DNA of 59,846 nucleotides from Candidatus Poribacteria bacterium (GCA_022822785.1 JAJEAL010000122.1:1-59846), one strand, 5' to 3'; shown: positions 9,431 to 18,252, counted from the first letter of the stretch. The notes: generated by a model not told the origin, from the letters alone. Made by a program: numbers and translations.

Positions 9431-11449
9431 TTAATCATCTTCAGAACCCGATTTATTTAGTTCTTCCTTTAGCAATCCTCCAAACGCTGTTAATTCTTCC
9501 CGGCCCTTTTGTTGCTCTTGGGGCCGTTCTTGTTGCTCTTGTTGATACTGAGTGATGGTCGCGCGTTCCTGCTCAGCCTGCGCGGCTTTCAATGACAGCC
9601 CAATTCGACGTTCAGTTGTATCTAAGTGAATGACCTTCAGGTTAAGTTCTTCACCAACTGAAACGATATCTTCAGGCTTTTCAATTCGCTGTTCAGCAAG
9701 CTCAGAGATGTGGATTAACCCTTCGATGTCATCTTCAAGCTGTGCGAACACGCCAAAACTGGTTATGTTCACAACCTTACCCCGCACCACGGATCCGATT
9801 TTATATCTGGTCGGAACTTCTATCCATGGATCGGGTTCAATCTGTTTGAGGCCTAAAGAAATTTTCTGCTGCATTGAATCAATGCTTAAAACCATGACCT
9901 CAACTTCATCACCTTCTTTGAGTACCTCGCGCGGGTCGACAATTCGTTTCAACCACGAGAGATCGGAAATATGGATTAAACCATCAATTCCCTCTTCAAT
10001 TTCAACGAAGGCACCAAAGTTGGTCAGGTTACGCACACGTCCCGTGATTTTTGTCCCGATAGGATATTTAGTTTCCAAAAGCTCCCACGGATTGGGCGTG
10101 AGCTGCTTCAATCCAAGAGATAGCTTCTGATTATCCTTATCAATATCTAGGACAACTGCGTCGATAACATCATCCTTTGCAACCACCTTTGAGGGGGCAA
10201 TGTTTCGTCGAGTCCAAGACATCTCCGATATATGGATAAGTCCTTCAACACCCTCCTCAAGCTCAAGAAACGCGCCGTAGTTGACAATGCCGACCACTTT
10301 ACCGTTAACGGTGGAGCCGATAGGATATTTCTCTTCAACGGATTCCCACGGGTCCGTCGTTTTCTGTTTTAATCCGAGAGAAACCTTTTCAGCATCTTGG
10401 TCAACAGAGATAACCATTACCTCGATTTCATCCCCTACCGAAACAACCTCAGACGGGTGATTGACTCGACGCCACGACATATCTGTTTTGTGGAGTAGTC
10501 CATCAATACCACCAAGGTCAACAAACGCACCAAAGGTCGTGAGGCTTTTGACCACACCGGGGCGAATCTGATTCGTTTCAAGCGTCTCAAGTAGTGCGGC
10601 TTTTTGCGTTGCTAGCGCTTCCTCAAGAATCACACGACGCGACAGCACAATATTGCGGCGACGCTTACTAAGTTTGACAACCTTTGCTTCAAGTGTCTGA
10701 CCGATATATTGGTCGAAATCTTGTGGAGGCCGTAGTTCAATCTGAGATGCCGGCAGGAAAGCCCGCAATTTGCCGAGATCTACTTGCAGCCCGCCCTTAA
10801 TCCGCTGCACAACGGTTCCTTCCACAACGCGACCCGCTTCGTAAGCCTCTGTAATCTCGTCCCAAACCATTTTCTGGTCGGCAATCTCCTTGGATAGAAC
10901 GAGCTGTCCTTCGGCATCTTCCCTGCGGACGATGTACACATCGATTTGGTCACCAACATCTACGGTAGGTGTACTATCGTCCCTAATTGGGAATTCCGAA
11001 ACTGGGATATATCCCTCTGACTTGAACCCAATATCAATCATAACTTCGTCATGATCGACATTGATTACTGTACCCTTAACAATTTCTCCTTCCGAAAAGG
11101 CTTTAAGGGAATTGTCATAGGCTTCTTCAAGGGATTCAATTTCAGCGATCTCTGGTGTTGCTTCCGGCGCATCAGCAGAAGGGGTTTCGTCGGTCGCTTG
11201 GGCTTCGTCCGATTCACCCGCAGACAGAGAGACACCCTCACCATTTTCCTCCACCTCTGCTGCCGGCTGCCCGTCTTGTTGCTCATCTTGTGGTTGATCC
11301 GCTGCAGCAGGCTGCTCCTCTGGCTGAATGTCCTCATCACTCACCGGGGCAGCGTCCACATTTTCTTCAGTTTCAACTGCATCGGTGGTTTGCACTTCGA
11401 CTGTGGGCTGATCTGTTGTTTCCTGTTCCTTTTTTGAATCGTCGTTCAT
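9431..11449 (-). CDS. rpsA: 30S ribosomal protein S1
   Basis: A 672-residue S1 protein. After a very acidic, Gln/Glu/Ala-rich N-terminal extension of about 110 residues, six S1/OB-fold repeats can be counted. Each has the form G-x-V-x2-I-x4-(V/A)-hhh and many end in GLIHIS or GLLHKT. The C-terminus is a Gln/Glu-rich tail. S1 binds mRNA near the start site on the 30S subunit. The extension is longer than usual. I start at ATG 11449; the GTG just before it is in frame. There is no clear Shine-Dalgarno sequence, which is also typical of rpsA genes in other bacteria. Confidence 0.95.
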   Translation of the reverse strand: MNDDSKKEQETTDQPTVEVQTTDAVETEENVDAAPVSDEDIQPEEQPAAADQPQDEQQDGQPAAEVEENGEGVSLSAGESDEAQATDETPSADAPEATPEIAEIESLEEAYDNSLKAFSEGEIVKGTVINVDHDEVMIDIGFKSEGYIPVSEFPIRDDSTPTVDVGDQIDVYIVRREDAEGQLVLSKEIADQKMVWDEITEAYEAGRVVEGTVVQRIKGGLQVDLGKLRAFLPASQIELRPPQDFDQYIGQTLEAKVVKLSKRRRNIVLSRRVILEEALATQKAALLETLETNQIRPGVVKSLTTFGAFVDLGGIDGLLHKTDMSWRRVNHPSEVVSVGDEIEVMVISVDQDAEKVSLGLKQKTTDPWESVEEKYPIGSTVNGKVVGIVNYGAFLELEEGVEGLIHISEMSWTRRNIAPSKVVAKDDVIDAVVLDIDKDNQKLSLGLKQLTPNPWELLETKYPIGTKITGRVRNLTNFGAFVEIEEGIDGLIHISDLSWLKRIVDPREVLKEGDEVEVMVLSIDSMQQKISLGLKQIEPDPWIEVPTRYKIGSVVRGKVVNITSFGVFAQLEDDIEGLIHISELAEQRIEKPEDIVSVGEELNLKVIHLDTTERRIGLSLKAAQAEQERATITQYQQEQQERPQEQQKGREELTAFGGLLKEELNKSGSEDD

Positions 11450-11581
11450 CACGTAACTGGCTTGATATCAAAAACCGATGACGGCATTAAATTTGATAGA
11501 TTTGATTCACCAGCTCCTCCTTTTTTCAAGGTCACTATTGACCTAGATAGGCAAAAATCCTGACACAGGTTAATCATATAT

Positions 11582-11611
11582 AGTATATCATAAACAGATA
11601 GAAAGACGCAA
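11582..11611 (-). promoter_or_regulatory. rpsA: Possible promoter of rpsA
   Basis: On the minus strand TTGCGT and an extended -10 TGATATACT are separated by 18 nt, about 130-160 bp upstream of rpsA. The -10 is good, the -35 weak. The 306-bp gap between rpsA and the divergent thiO gene is AT-rich; apart from this I see only a small AAGGGT/ACCCTT hairpin near 11704-11718. A TPP riboswitch core (CTGAGA plus ACCTGA) is not present. Confidence 0.35.
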
Positions 11612-11755
11612 TGGAATTTCAGATGGATATTTTTTTCATTGCAGCGGGGGTAAAAGTGCGCTAAAATTAGGAAGGCGGTTATCTGCAAATAACTCCCACT
11701 TCTAAGGGTGCTACCCTTGATTGGGAAATGGTTTGGAAGTCGGTCCATTATAACT

Positions 11756-12907
11756 ATGTCCATCTACAAGGCACATTTAAATAAACGGATAATTATCGTC
11801 GGCGGCGGAGTAATCGGACTCGGTATTGGGTGGCAACTTGCAAAGGCGGGTTGTATCGTCTCAATATACGAACGAAACCTAGCCGGGCGTGCGGCATCGT
11901 GGGCAGCTGCTGGGATGTTAGCCCCGCACGCGGAAGTCCATTTTGAGGAACGCGCCCTTCTTAAGCTGGGTGTCCAGAGCTGTCGGATGTATCCGGAATG
12001 GGTTGCTGAGCTCGAAACCGATAGTCAGATGAATGTCGGTTACCGGGCGGAAGGCACACTCATTGTCGGGGTAGATCGAGATGATGCGCGAGAGTTGGAA
12101 CACCTCTATGAATCTCAACAACTCTTAGAATTGAAAGTAGAGTGGCTGACCGGCATAGAAGCGCGTGAGATGGAGCCCCTACTTTCTCCCAAAATCACGG
12201 CAGCTATCTGGAGCAAGGATGACCATCAGGTTGACAACCGGGCAATGGTTGGTGCACTGACCCACGCATATCGGAATGCAGGCGGAACCCTACACGAAAA
12301 TATAACCGTTGAGAAAATTGAAATCGTCCATGGCAAGGCAAAGGGGATTTGGGTTAAAGATAAGCTGGAAGAAGCCGATACCATCGTGCTCGCAGCAGGC
12401 TGCTGGTCGAGCGATATTGACGGCTTACCGGAAACTGTGAAACCACCTGTCCGTCCGGTCAAAGGGCAGATGCTCGCATTGCAGATGGAAGAGGGTATTT
12501 TTCTGCAAAAAGTTATCCGGGCGCCACGTGCCAAGTATCCGACAGATGTCTATTTGGTCCCGAAGGCTGACGGTCGGTTGATAATCGGGGCGACGAGCGA
12601 GGAGATGGGGTTTGACACGCGACTAACAGCCGGTGGCTTGTTTGAACTTCTCAGAGGCACTTGGGAAGCTGTTCCGGGAATATACGACCTTCCCGTAATA
12701 GAGACGTGGGCAGGTCTGCGTCCCGCTAGTCGGGACAACGCACCGATTCTGGGCGAAACGGACGTTGAAAATCTCATCATGGCAACGGGACATTATCGCA
12801 ATGGCATCCTGCTTACACCCGTCACCGCCCGTGAAATCGCCTCGCTCGTTTTAACAGGGGAAACATCAGATACTATTAAGCCCTTTCAACTCTCTCGGTT
12901 TGTATAA
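11756..12907 (+). CDS. thiO: Glycine oxidase ThiO, thiamine biosynthesis
   Basis: A 383-residue FAD-dependent amine oxidase of the DAO family. The N-terminal RIIIVGGGVIGLGIGWQLA is the dinucleotide-binding Rossmann motif, with the acidic residue of the FAD ribose site at the end of the next strand (SIYER). The C-terminal ETWAGLRPASRDNAPILG is the family's second FAD/substrate motif. ThiO turns glycine into the imine used by ThiG to build the thiazole ring. It is followed after 15 bp by thiS, and thiG lies further downstream. ATG 11756 is preferred over an in-frame non-ATG start at 11708. Confidence 0.92.
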   Translation: MSIYKAHLNKRIIIVGGGVIGLGIGWQLAKAGCIVSIYERNLAGRAASWAAAGMLAPHAEVHFEERALLKLGVQSCRMYPEWVAELETDSQMNVGYRAEGTLIVGVDRDDARELEHLYESQQLLELKVEWLTGIEAREMEPLLSPKITAAIWSKDDHQVDNRAMVGALTHAYRNAGGTLHENITVEKIEIVHGKAKGIWVKDKLEEADTIVLAAGCWSSDIDGLPETVKPPVRPVKGQMLALQMEEGIFLQKVIRAPRAKYPTDVYLVPKADGRLIIGATSEEMGFDTRLTAGGLFELLRGTWEAVPGIYDLPVIETWAGLRPASRDNAPILGETDVENLIMATGHYRNGILLTPVTAREIASLVLTGETSDTIKPFQLSRFV

Positions 12908-12922
12908 TCACGGAGGGAACAC

Positions 12923-13129
12923 ATGAAAATAAAAGTAAACGGCGAAGCCAAAGAAGTTTCACCGGGATTAACCCTCCATCAGCTGCTTCTCGATCTGGAA
13001 ATAGACCCTTCTCGACCGGGGATTGCTGCCGCAATCGATCAAGAAGTGATTCCTAGAACACAGTGGGCGGAAACGGCAATTCAACCGGAAAGTGAGATCG
13101 AGATTATTCGTGCAGCGCAAGGGGGATAG
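12923..13129 (+). CDS. thiS: Sulfur carrier protein ThiS
   Basis: A 68-residue ubiquitin-like protein beginning KIKVNGEAKEV and ending in the diagnostic Gly-Gly (AAQGG). The C-terminal glycine is adenylated and converted to a thiocarboxylate that gives sulfur to the ThiG reaction. A GGAGGG ribosome binding site stands before the ATG. The gene belongs with thiO upstream and thiG downstream, but two restriction-modification genes now separate it from thiG. Confidence 0.93.
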   Translation: MKIKVNGEAKEVSPGLTLHQLLLDLEIDPSRPGIAAAIDQEVIPRTQWAETAIQPESEIEIIRAAQGG

Positions 13130-13154
13130 GCGCTCAATCCGAAATGAGAAAGTT

Positions 13155-14018
13155 ATGGAAGCGTTGGAAAAAGGAAATCATCTGATAATTTGGGGAGATA
13201 CACTTGAAGCCTTGTCCAGCAAAATCCCTGATGGTTCAGTAGACTTAATTTTTGCAGACCCTCCCTACAACATCGGTAAAAACTTCAATGGCAGAAAGGA
13301 TAAGTGGATTTCTGAAAAGGCGTACCTCGAATGGTGCTATAGATGGATTGATCTTTGTCTCCGTAAGCTGAAAGATAAAGGTAGTTTCTATCTCATGGCT
13401 GCCACCCAAAATATGCCCTACTTTGACATCTACCTTCGGGATAAAATCTGCATCCTTTCCCGTATTGTTTGGTCTTATGATAGTTCAGGGGTCCAAGCCA
13501 AGAAGTATTACGGTTCTCTATATGAACCGATTCTTTTTTGTGTGAAAGATAAACAGCGATACACTTTCAACGCAGACGACATCCTTGTTGAGGCAAAGAC
13601 AGGCGCCAAACGCAAATTAATCGATTATCGAAAGCCGATTCCTACACAATACAATTCAAGAAAGGTTCCAGGTAATGTTTGGGAATTTCCGCGTGTACGC
13701 TACAGAATGGATGAGTACGAGAAACATCCAACCCAGAAGCCTGTTGCGCTGCTTGAACGAATTGTCCGCGCAAGTTCAAATCCTGGATCCCTCGTTCTAG
13801 ATCCTTTCGCGGGTACATTTACAACATCTTTTGTTGCAAAAAAATTGGGGCGTCAATCAATTGGGATAGAGATAGAAGAAGATTACGTCAAAATTGGGTT
13901 GAGGAGGCTTCAAATAATGACACATTATGGGGGAGAAGAATTGAAACGAGAGCCTCGCTCCTATGAGAAACAGGCGATCCCAACCCAACAGACCCTCAAG
14001 TTATTCGAGGGAAACTAA
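13155..14018 (+). CDS. DNA methyltransferase of a type II restriction-modification system
   Basis: A 287-residue site-specific methyltransferase (N6_N4_Mtase family). The catalytic motif IV DPPY is at residues 35-38 and the AdoMet-binding motif I, LVLDPFAGTFTTSFVAKKLG, lies near the C-terminus. This order (IV first, I last) defines the beta class, in which the target base is adenine N6 or cytosine N4. HPTQKPVALLERIVRAS before motif I is typical. It is immediately followed, with no gap, by its presumed endonuclease. The pair interrupts the thiamine operon between thiS and thiG, and the base composition looks more AT-rich than the thi genes. Confidence 0.92.
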   Translation: MEALEKGNHLIIWGDTLEALSSKIPDGSVDLIFADPPYNIGKNFNGRKDKWISEKAYLEWCYRWIDLCLRKLKDKGSFYLMAATQNMPYFDIYLRDKICILSRIVWSYDSSGVQAKKYYGSLYEPILFCVKDKQRYTFNADDILVEAKTGAKRKLIDYRKPIPTQYNSRKVPGNVWEFPRVRYRMDEYEKHPTQKPVALLERIVRASSNPGSLVLDPFAGTFTTSFVAKKLGRQSIGIEIEEDYVKIGLRRLQIMTHYGGEELKREPRSYEKQAIPTQQTLKLFEGN

Positions 14019-15137
14019 ATGGAACACGAATTTACGCAGCAAATTCAGACTGTTTTGCGGTCCGATTTTGGGAATGCAGCAGAGGACATTTTTGAGAAAA
14101 GCGAACTCTTGCAGTATCTAAACATCAAAACTATATCCGCAACACGTGGATCAAAAGCAAGAGGTAGTTTCGCAAACCTTTACGCACTCTATGTGCTGAT
14201 CGAAGACTATCTCCTCCACGGATTTGATGAAAAAGGCGACTACTCGAATTATCATGGGGCAATATTTACAGATTTATTCAGGCGTCAGAGAGAATTGCCT
14301 TTTGGTAATAAGCTGCAAAATCATGCGCTCAACCATCGCATGAACAGCGACTTTCGGAAGTATTTTCCACAAACCGAGTATATTCCAATTTTACGCGATG
14401 TTGAAGCAAAACGTTATTGGATCAATGAAAACCTCCTAAAAATTTCTGCTGTGGGTAATTGGCACAATATCGCTAGATCTGTCATCAGTATTGTGGATCG
14501 CTATATTGAGACGAAGCGAAGTGCATTTGAGGCGTTTATCCAAACCTGCGAACGCTTAAAAAGAATTAATGGAGAAAGTAACGAAAATGTAGAAGCATTT
14601 ATTGTAAGTCTTCTCGGACCAAATGCTGACGCGCGTATTTTTGAAATTGTTAGTTATGCCATCCTGAAGTATTACTATAGCAATCAAAGTATTTATTTCG
14701 GTTTTGATCTGGAAAGTGTAGAGGAAGAAAGTCTCAAACTCTATAAAACTGGTCGCACCAATGCAAACGATGGCGGTATAGACTTTGTTATGCGCCCTTT
14801 GGGTAGATTCTTTCAAGTGACAGAAACCCTAGACGTAAAAAAATACTTTCTGGATATCGATAAAATTGAACGCTATCCCATATCCTTCGTCATTAAGTCC
14901 GAGGAGCCTGTCGATATTCTTGGGCAAAAACTTCAGGCAGGAGCAAAAAAACAATACCTCATAACAACTATAGTCAGGAAATACATGAATTGCGTTGAAG
15001 AAATTATCAATATTCCTATTCTGAAAAATCGCTTTAATGAAACAGTGCAGGAAGGGCATTTGCAGAACATTCTTGATGAGGTTATTAAACAAAGTAAAGT
15101 TGAATTTAATTACGAGGAACCGGGCGATACCAACTGA
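14019..15137 (+). CDS. Probable type II restriction endonuclease
   Basis: A 372-residue protein whose ATG directly abuts the methyltransferase stop codon. It is assigned mainly by that context. Within the C-terminal half, the stretch DGGIDFVMRPLGRFFQVTE resembles the active-site core of PD-(D/E)XK/Mrr-like nucleases: a G-G-I-D strand, a short turn and a second strand with Q-x-T/E in place of the usual E-x-K. The N-terminal part contains a conserved-looking KSELLQYLNIKT and RGSKARGSFANLYALYVL segment that I associate with restriction enzymes but cannot tie to a named enzyme. The recognition site is unknown. Confidence 0.75.
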   Translation: MEHEFTQQIQTVLRSDFGNAAEDIFEKSELLQYLNIKTISATRGSKARGSFANLYALYVLIEDYLLHGFDEKGDYSNYHGAIFTDLFRRQRELPFGNKLQNHALNHRMNSDFRKYFPQTEYIPILRDVEAKRYWINENLLKISAVGNWHNIARSVISIVDRYIETKRSAFEAFIQTCERLKRINGESNENVEAFIVSLLGPNADARIFEIVSYAILKYYYSNQSIYFGFDLESVEEESLKLYKTGRTNANDGGIDFVMRPLGRFFQVTETLDVKKYFLDIDKIERYPISFVIKSEEPVDILGQKLQAGAKKQYLITTIVRKYMNCVEEIINIPILKNRFNETVQEGHLQNILDEVIKQSKVEFNYEEPGDTN

Positions 15138-15236
15138 ATTAGCCTTACGACTATAGAGCGTCTAATAACCCTGCAACGGATCGGACTGCCAACGAAATTC
15201 TCAAGAAATTGAAAAAAGAACGAGAAAGAGGAAAAA

Positions 15237-16013
15237 ATGGAAGGACTCAAAATTGGTGATACCGTTTATAAATCACGACTGCTAATCGGCACAGCCGGTT
15301 ATCCCAACTTCGACCTGATGATGCGGTCACTTGAAGCGAGTGGTGCGGAAATTGCCACTGTTGCCATGCGTCGAGTAAAACTTGGGGACGGTTCGGGGGA
15401 AAATCTATTCGACCTCCTCCGCGAGAAGGGATATACGATCTTACCAAACACCTCAGGTTGCTTCACAGCAAAGGACGCTGTGTTGACGGCACAACTGGCG
15501 CGTGAGGCACTCGACACGTCACTTGTCAAGTTAGAGGTCATCGGTGACGATCAGACCCTGTTTCCCGATGTGGAGCAGCTGTTACCTGCAGCGGCGACGT
15601 TGGTTAAAGATGGGTTCACGGTGATGCCGTACTGCAACGATGATCCGATCACCTGTAAAAAATTGGAGGACATCGGGTGCGCGACGGTGATGCCGCTGGG
15701 GGCACCGATTGGGTCGGGCATGGGTATCCGCAATCCGTACAATATTCAGATTATCCGCGACATCGTCAGTGTCCCCGTCATCGTTGATGCGGGGGTCGGG
15801 ACCGCTTCCGACGCAGCTATCGCGATGGAACTCGGCTGCGACGGTGTTCTACTCAGTACGGCGGTCGCCAAAGCGCGTCAGCCGGTACTAATGGCAACCG
15901 CCATGCGAAAAGCAGTCGAGGCGGGTAGGGCAGCATTTCTTGCGGGACGGATTCCGAGAAAACTCTACGCGACAGCTTCGAGTCCTTTGGAAGGTATGAT
16001 TGGTGAAGCATGA
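15237..16013 (+). CDS. thiG: Thiazole synthase ThiG
   Basis: A 258-residue TIM-barrel enzyme that joins deoxyxylulose phosphate, dehydroglycine and ThiS thiocarboxylate into thiazole phosphate. The Schiff-base lysine is K98 in [36 protein letters not shown] (phosphate binding) and [21 protein letters not shown] are all family hallmarks. Length is normal. AGAGG/AAA-rich sequence upstream serves as ribosome binding site. It was presumably contiguous with thiS before the restriction-modification genes entered; whether it is still cotranscribed with thiO is not shown. Confidence 0.96.
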   Translation: MEGLKIGDTVYKSRLLIGTAGYPNFDLMMRSLEASGAEIATVAMRRVKLGDGSGENLFDLLREKGYTILPNTSGCFTAKDAVLTAQLAREALDTSLVKLEVIGDDQTLFPDVEQLLPAAATLVKDGFTVMPYCNDDPITCKKLEDIGCATVMPLGAPIGSGMGIRNPYNIQIIRDIVSVPVIVDAGVGTASDAAIAMELGCDGVLLSTAVAKARQPVLMATAMRKAVEAGRAAFLAGRIPRKLYATASSPLEGMIGEA

Positions 16014-16033
16014 TAGGGTAAAGGAAAATCTCC

Positions 16034-16531
16034 ATGCAAGATAATCGCACATCCCTCGAAAATCAACAGACCGAATCCGAAAAACAAACACCGGAGACAG
16101 AAACGTTAAAGCAATTGCGACAACTTGCCGAAAGGGGAGATCCTGCTGCTCAGAATGACCTCGGTTGGATGTATCAAAATGGGAGGGGTGTCCCGCAAGA
16201 CGATGCAGAGGCAATCAAGTGGTATCGAAAAGCTGCCGGACAAGGATATGCAATAGCCCAAGACAACCTCGGTTGGATGTACCAACACGGCAGAGGCGTA
16301 CCTCAAAGTGATGCGGAGGCGGTCAAATGGTATCAAAGGGCTGCTGAAAGTGGCAATCTCGCAAAAGCCCAAGATAATCTTGGCTGGATGTATCAGCATG
16401 GCAGAGGCGTACCTCAAAGTGATGCGGAGGCGGTCAAATGGTATCGAAGGGCTGCTGAAAGTGGCTATTCCGCAGCCCAAAATAATTTGGATTGGATGTA
16501 TCAAAACGGCAGGGGCAATGAAGGAAGGTAA
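16034..16531 (+). CDS. Sel1-repeat protein
   Basis: A 165-residue protein of which residues 28-165 are four Sel1-like (TPR-related) repeats of about 36 residues, each with LGWMYQNGRGVPQ and AEA-x-KWY-x-x-AA. The third repeat has one extra residue. The repeats are nearly identical at the DNA level (the GTACCTCAAAGTGATGCGGA unit occurs twice unchanged), which points to recent internal duplication. The last repeat is cut short. Sel1 proteins act as scaffolds for protein contacts; nothing more can be said. It follows thiG by 20 bp. No signal peptide is seen. Confidence 0.85.
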   Translation: MQDNRTSLENQQTESEKQTPETETLKQLRQLAERGDPAAQNDLGWMYQNGRGVPQDDAEAIKWYRKAAGQGYAIAQDNLGWMYQHGRGVPQSDAEAVKWYQRAAESGNLAKAQDNLGWMYQHGRGVPQSDAEAVKWYRRAAESGYSAAQNNLDWMYQNGRGNEGR

Positions 16532-16722
16532 CGGATTATGCAAATATTTTTAAATAGGATTTACACAGTTGAATGGTCAAAATCCTGATGTGGATATCCC
16601 CTCTAACTTCCCCGCAAGCGGCGAAGAACCATCAGACTAGCGCAACAATAAAGAGCGGGGAGGGAGGAAGGAGAAAACCAAAATTTGCGTAAGTCCTCTT
16701 CTTGTAAAAAAGGAAAATCCCA

Positions 16723-16884
16723 ATGCAAGACCGCACATCAACAGAATATCAACAATGGAGACAAAATGTCAGACAGCGCGATGGAAATACTTGTCGTCGA
16801 TGCGGATTTGATACCAATCTTGAAGTTCATCACATAAAGCCTGAAGTGCCATCGCTAATTTGGGCCACAAATCATGGACTTTAA
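16723..16884 (+). pseudogene. Truncated HNH endonuclease gene
   Basis: A 53-residue frame starting with the ATG at 16723 encodes the front of an HNH nuclease: VRQRDGNTCRRCGF with the C-x2-C zinc-binding pair, then LEVHHIKPEV with the HH of the HNH motif. The domain is then cut off and runs into the IS3 remnant, so the second half and the final H are missing. Its leader (AAAGGAAAATC before the ATG, and the first codons ATGCAAGA..CGCACATC) resembles the start of the Sel1 gene 690 bp upstream, which suggests a duplicated 5' region. Confidence 0.6.
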
Positions 16885-17030
16885 GCCAAGTATTGTTGTT
16901 CAAATTCAACGGGTGTCAAATATCCTAACGCCGAATGGGGTCTTTTGTGGTTATAGACCTGTTCAATAAAATGTCCGAAAGGACGCTGCGAGATTCACTG
17001 AAGAATTTCTGGCTTATCAATTCTCATCCC
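16881..17030 (-). pseudogene. Remnant of an IS3-family transposase, C-terminus
   Basis: On the minus strand the frame ending at 16881 reads GHFIEQVYNHKRPHSALGYL followed by TPVEFEQQYLA and a stop. This is the conserved end of the IS3-family DDE transposase (OrfB, rve domain). An in-frame stop and a frame change lie about 40 codons before the end, and nothing upstream is recognisable. So only a decayed fragment of the insertion sequence remains, and its end abuts the truncated HNH gene. Confidence 0.8.
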
Positions 17031-17101
17031 CTTTTACCGCAAATCGCTCGGTGGACCCGCCTGCTGATGCGTAGAGGTAATTGATTGGGGGTATGATAGT
17101 T

Positions 17102-17167
17102 ATGGAAAAACAAGCAGGCATCTACGCACGCTACAGCCCCGGCAGAGACCGAAGGAACATAGTGTAG
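17102..17167 (+). pseudogene. Serine-recombinase 5' fragment, remnant 1
   Basis: The first 17 or so codons read MEKQAGIYARYSPGRDR and match the start of the complete recombinase at 19935, including the catalytic Ser of YARYS. The match then ends and a stop follows at codon 22. A G-rich ribosome binding site is still present upstream. The MITE copy B begins 29 bp after the fragment. This is one of three starts of the same gene within 3 kb. Confidence 0.75.
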
Positions 17168-17195
17168 GACTGGCAGCCGCAAGGGTTGATGACTA

Positions 17196-17365
17196 GGGCG
17201 TGTTGACATTTTGTTTTTGCTGTCGCGAGAAACCCTCAAATCACTGGAAAAGATGCCAGAAACCGAGTTTTTTCTTCAAAACTCGGTTTCTTGTCTGGGG
17301 TGTTACGTCAGTGAACCGATTTAGGTCTCTCTATTATCTGGTTGCAATGAAATGTCAACAGAACC
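17196..17365. mobile_element. 170-bp MITE, copy B
   Basis: Nearly identical to 3605-3774, with differences at two positions only. It is flanked by TA on both sides, has the same imperfect terminal repeats and the same central 14-bp hairpin. It lies between a truncated recombinase start and a toxin-antitoxin remnant, which fits insertion into already mobile DNA. The high identity of the two copies, 13.4 kb apart, suggests recent movement. Confidence 0.8.
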
Positions 17366-17447
17366 TAGGACAATCTAACAGGAAGGGGTAACTGAACTTT
17401 TTCGTCAGAAGGGAAGTCGTTACCAACTTTGAAGGGGGACAATCAAT

Positions 17448-17678
17448 ATGAGCGACCATGTTACCGAAACACAAGAAACGACGATCACCTTGACTGTTGA
17501 GCAGTTAGAGGGCATCATTCGCAAAGTGGTGCGTGAAGAAATCATGGAGTTCGCCACGGAGGGCTTCTTCGACCTCGATAAAGACTCTCCACTTTACGAG
17601 GATATGAAAGATATTCTTGAACGAGAAAAAACCAATCAGTTGAAATTTCATACCCACGCGGAAGTTTGGAATGAATGA
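17448..17678 (+). CDS. Small acidic antitoxin-like protein
   Basis: A 76-residue, acidic, helical protein: an N-terminal TETQETTITLTVEQLEGIIR segment and a C-terminal LKFHTHAEVWNE. It overlaps the start of a RelE/ParE-type toxin frame (ATGAATGA junction), which is the typical antitoxin-first arrangement. It has no DNA-binding motif that I can see. GGGGG stands upstream of the ATG. The assignment comes mostly from the neighbour; the toxin frame is broken, so the pair may be inactive. Confidence 0.6.
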   Translation: MSDHVTETQETTITLTVEQLEGIIRKVVREEIMEFATEGFFDLDKDSPLYEDMKDILEREKTNQLKFHTHAEVWNE

Positions 17679-17987
17679 ACACCAAGCCTTTTATGAAGGC
17701 CGATTTGTCCGAAATCTTGCTCGCTACTCCAGTTTACGCCAACGTATCCAGCGGAGAGTTGAACAGATCCTCAACGCACAGAACGTCTTAGGCGGATTCC
17801 TGGAGGATTAGATTTACGGGGCTATCGCAGTGCGCGAGTGGATAGAAACTTTCGGATGATTTTCCTTATTTGTCAAGAATATCGGCATTTCCAAGAACGT
17901 CAATATCCTAGGTGCGAAGGTCAAGCAGATGAAACGGTGGTTTTCTTGACTGTTGGGCCACACGATCGGGCTTATGCGTTGAGATGA
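17671..17987 (+). pseudogene. RelE/ParE-like toxin gene with a frameshift
   Basis: The frame from 17671 encodes EGRFVRNLARYSSLRQRIQR and stops at 17811 after 46 codons. In the next frame the text continues as GLDLRGYRSARVDRNFRMIF and ends VVFLTVGPHDRAYALR with a stop at 17985-17987. These are the beta-strands of the RelE/ParE superfamily (R-x-F-R-(M/V)-I/F and the V-G-x-H-D-x-x-Y end). A small indel near 17790-17800 therefore broke the gene. It overlaps the antitoxin-like gene upstream. Confidence 0.8.
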
Positions 17988-18038
17988 AATGTCTATCGAG
18001 GTAAGAAACTGAATTTTCACGTTAGGAGTATACCTAAT

Positions 18039-18143
18039 ATGGAAAAACAGGCGGATATCTACGCACGCTATAGTCCCAGCAGAGACCGAGACCAGACACT
18101 GGAGGCAGCAAACCTCGACGAGCCAACCAACGTTGACTTATAA
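18039..18143 (+). pseudogene. Serine-recombinase 5' fragment, remnant 2
   Basis: A second truncated start of the recombinase family: MEKQADIYARYSPSRDRDQT matches the complete gene at 19935 for 20 codons, then the sequence diverges and a stop comes at codon 35. It lies 51 bp after the broken toxin gene, just as the complete recombinase lies directly after the ImmA/PIN pair. A TTAGGAG ribosome binding site is retained. Confidence 0.75.
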
Positions 18144-18252
18144 TCGTAGGAACAAAAGGGATTTAGTGGTGAATTAACAACCCAAATTCGTAAAGCCAAC
18201 GAGCGATAACTGATAAGAGATTGCCAACAATTGACTTGTAAGAATAAATATC

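Noticed and set aside
11450-11755. TPP riboswitch upstream of thiO
   Set aside because: ACCCTTGA at about 11713 recalls part of the TPP element, but the CTGAGA and ACCTGA cores and the closing stem are missing.
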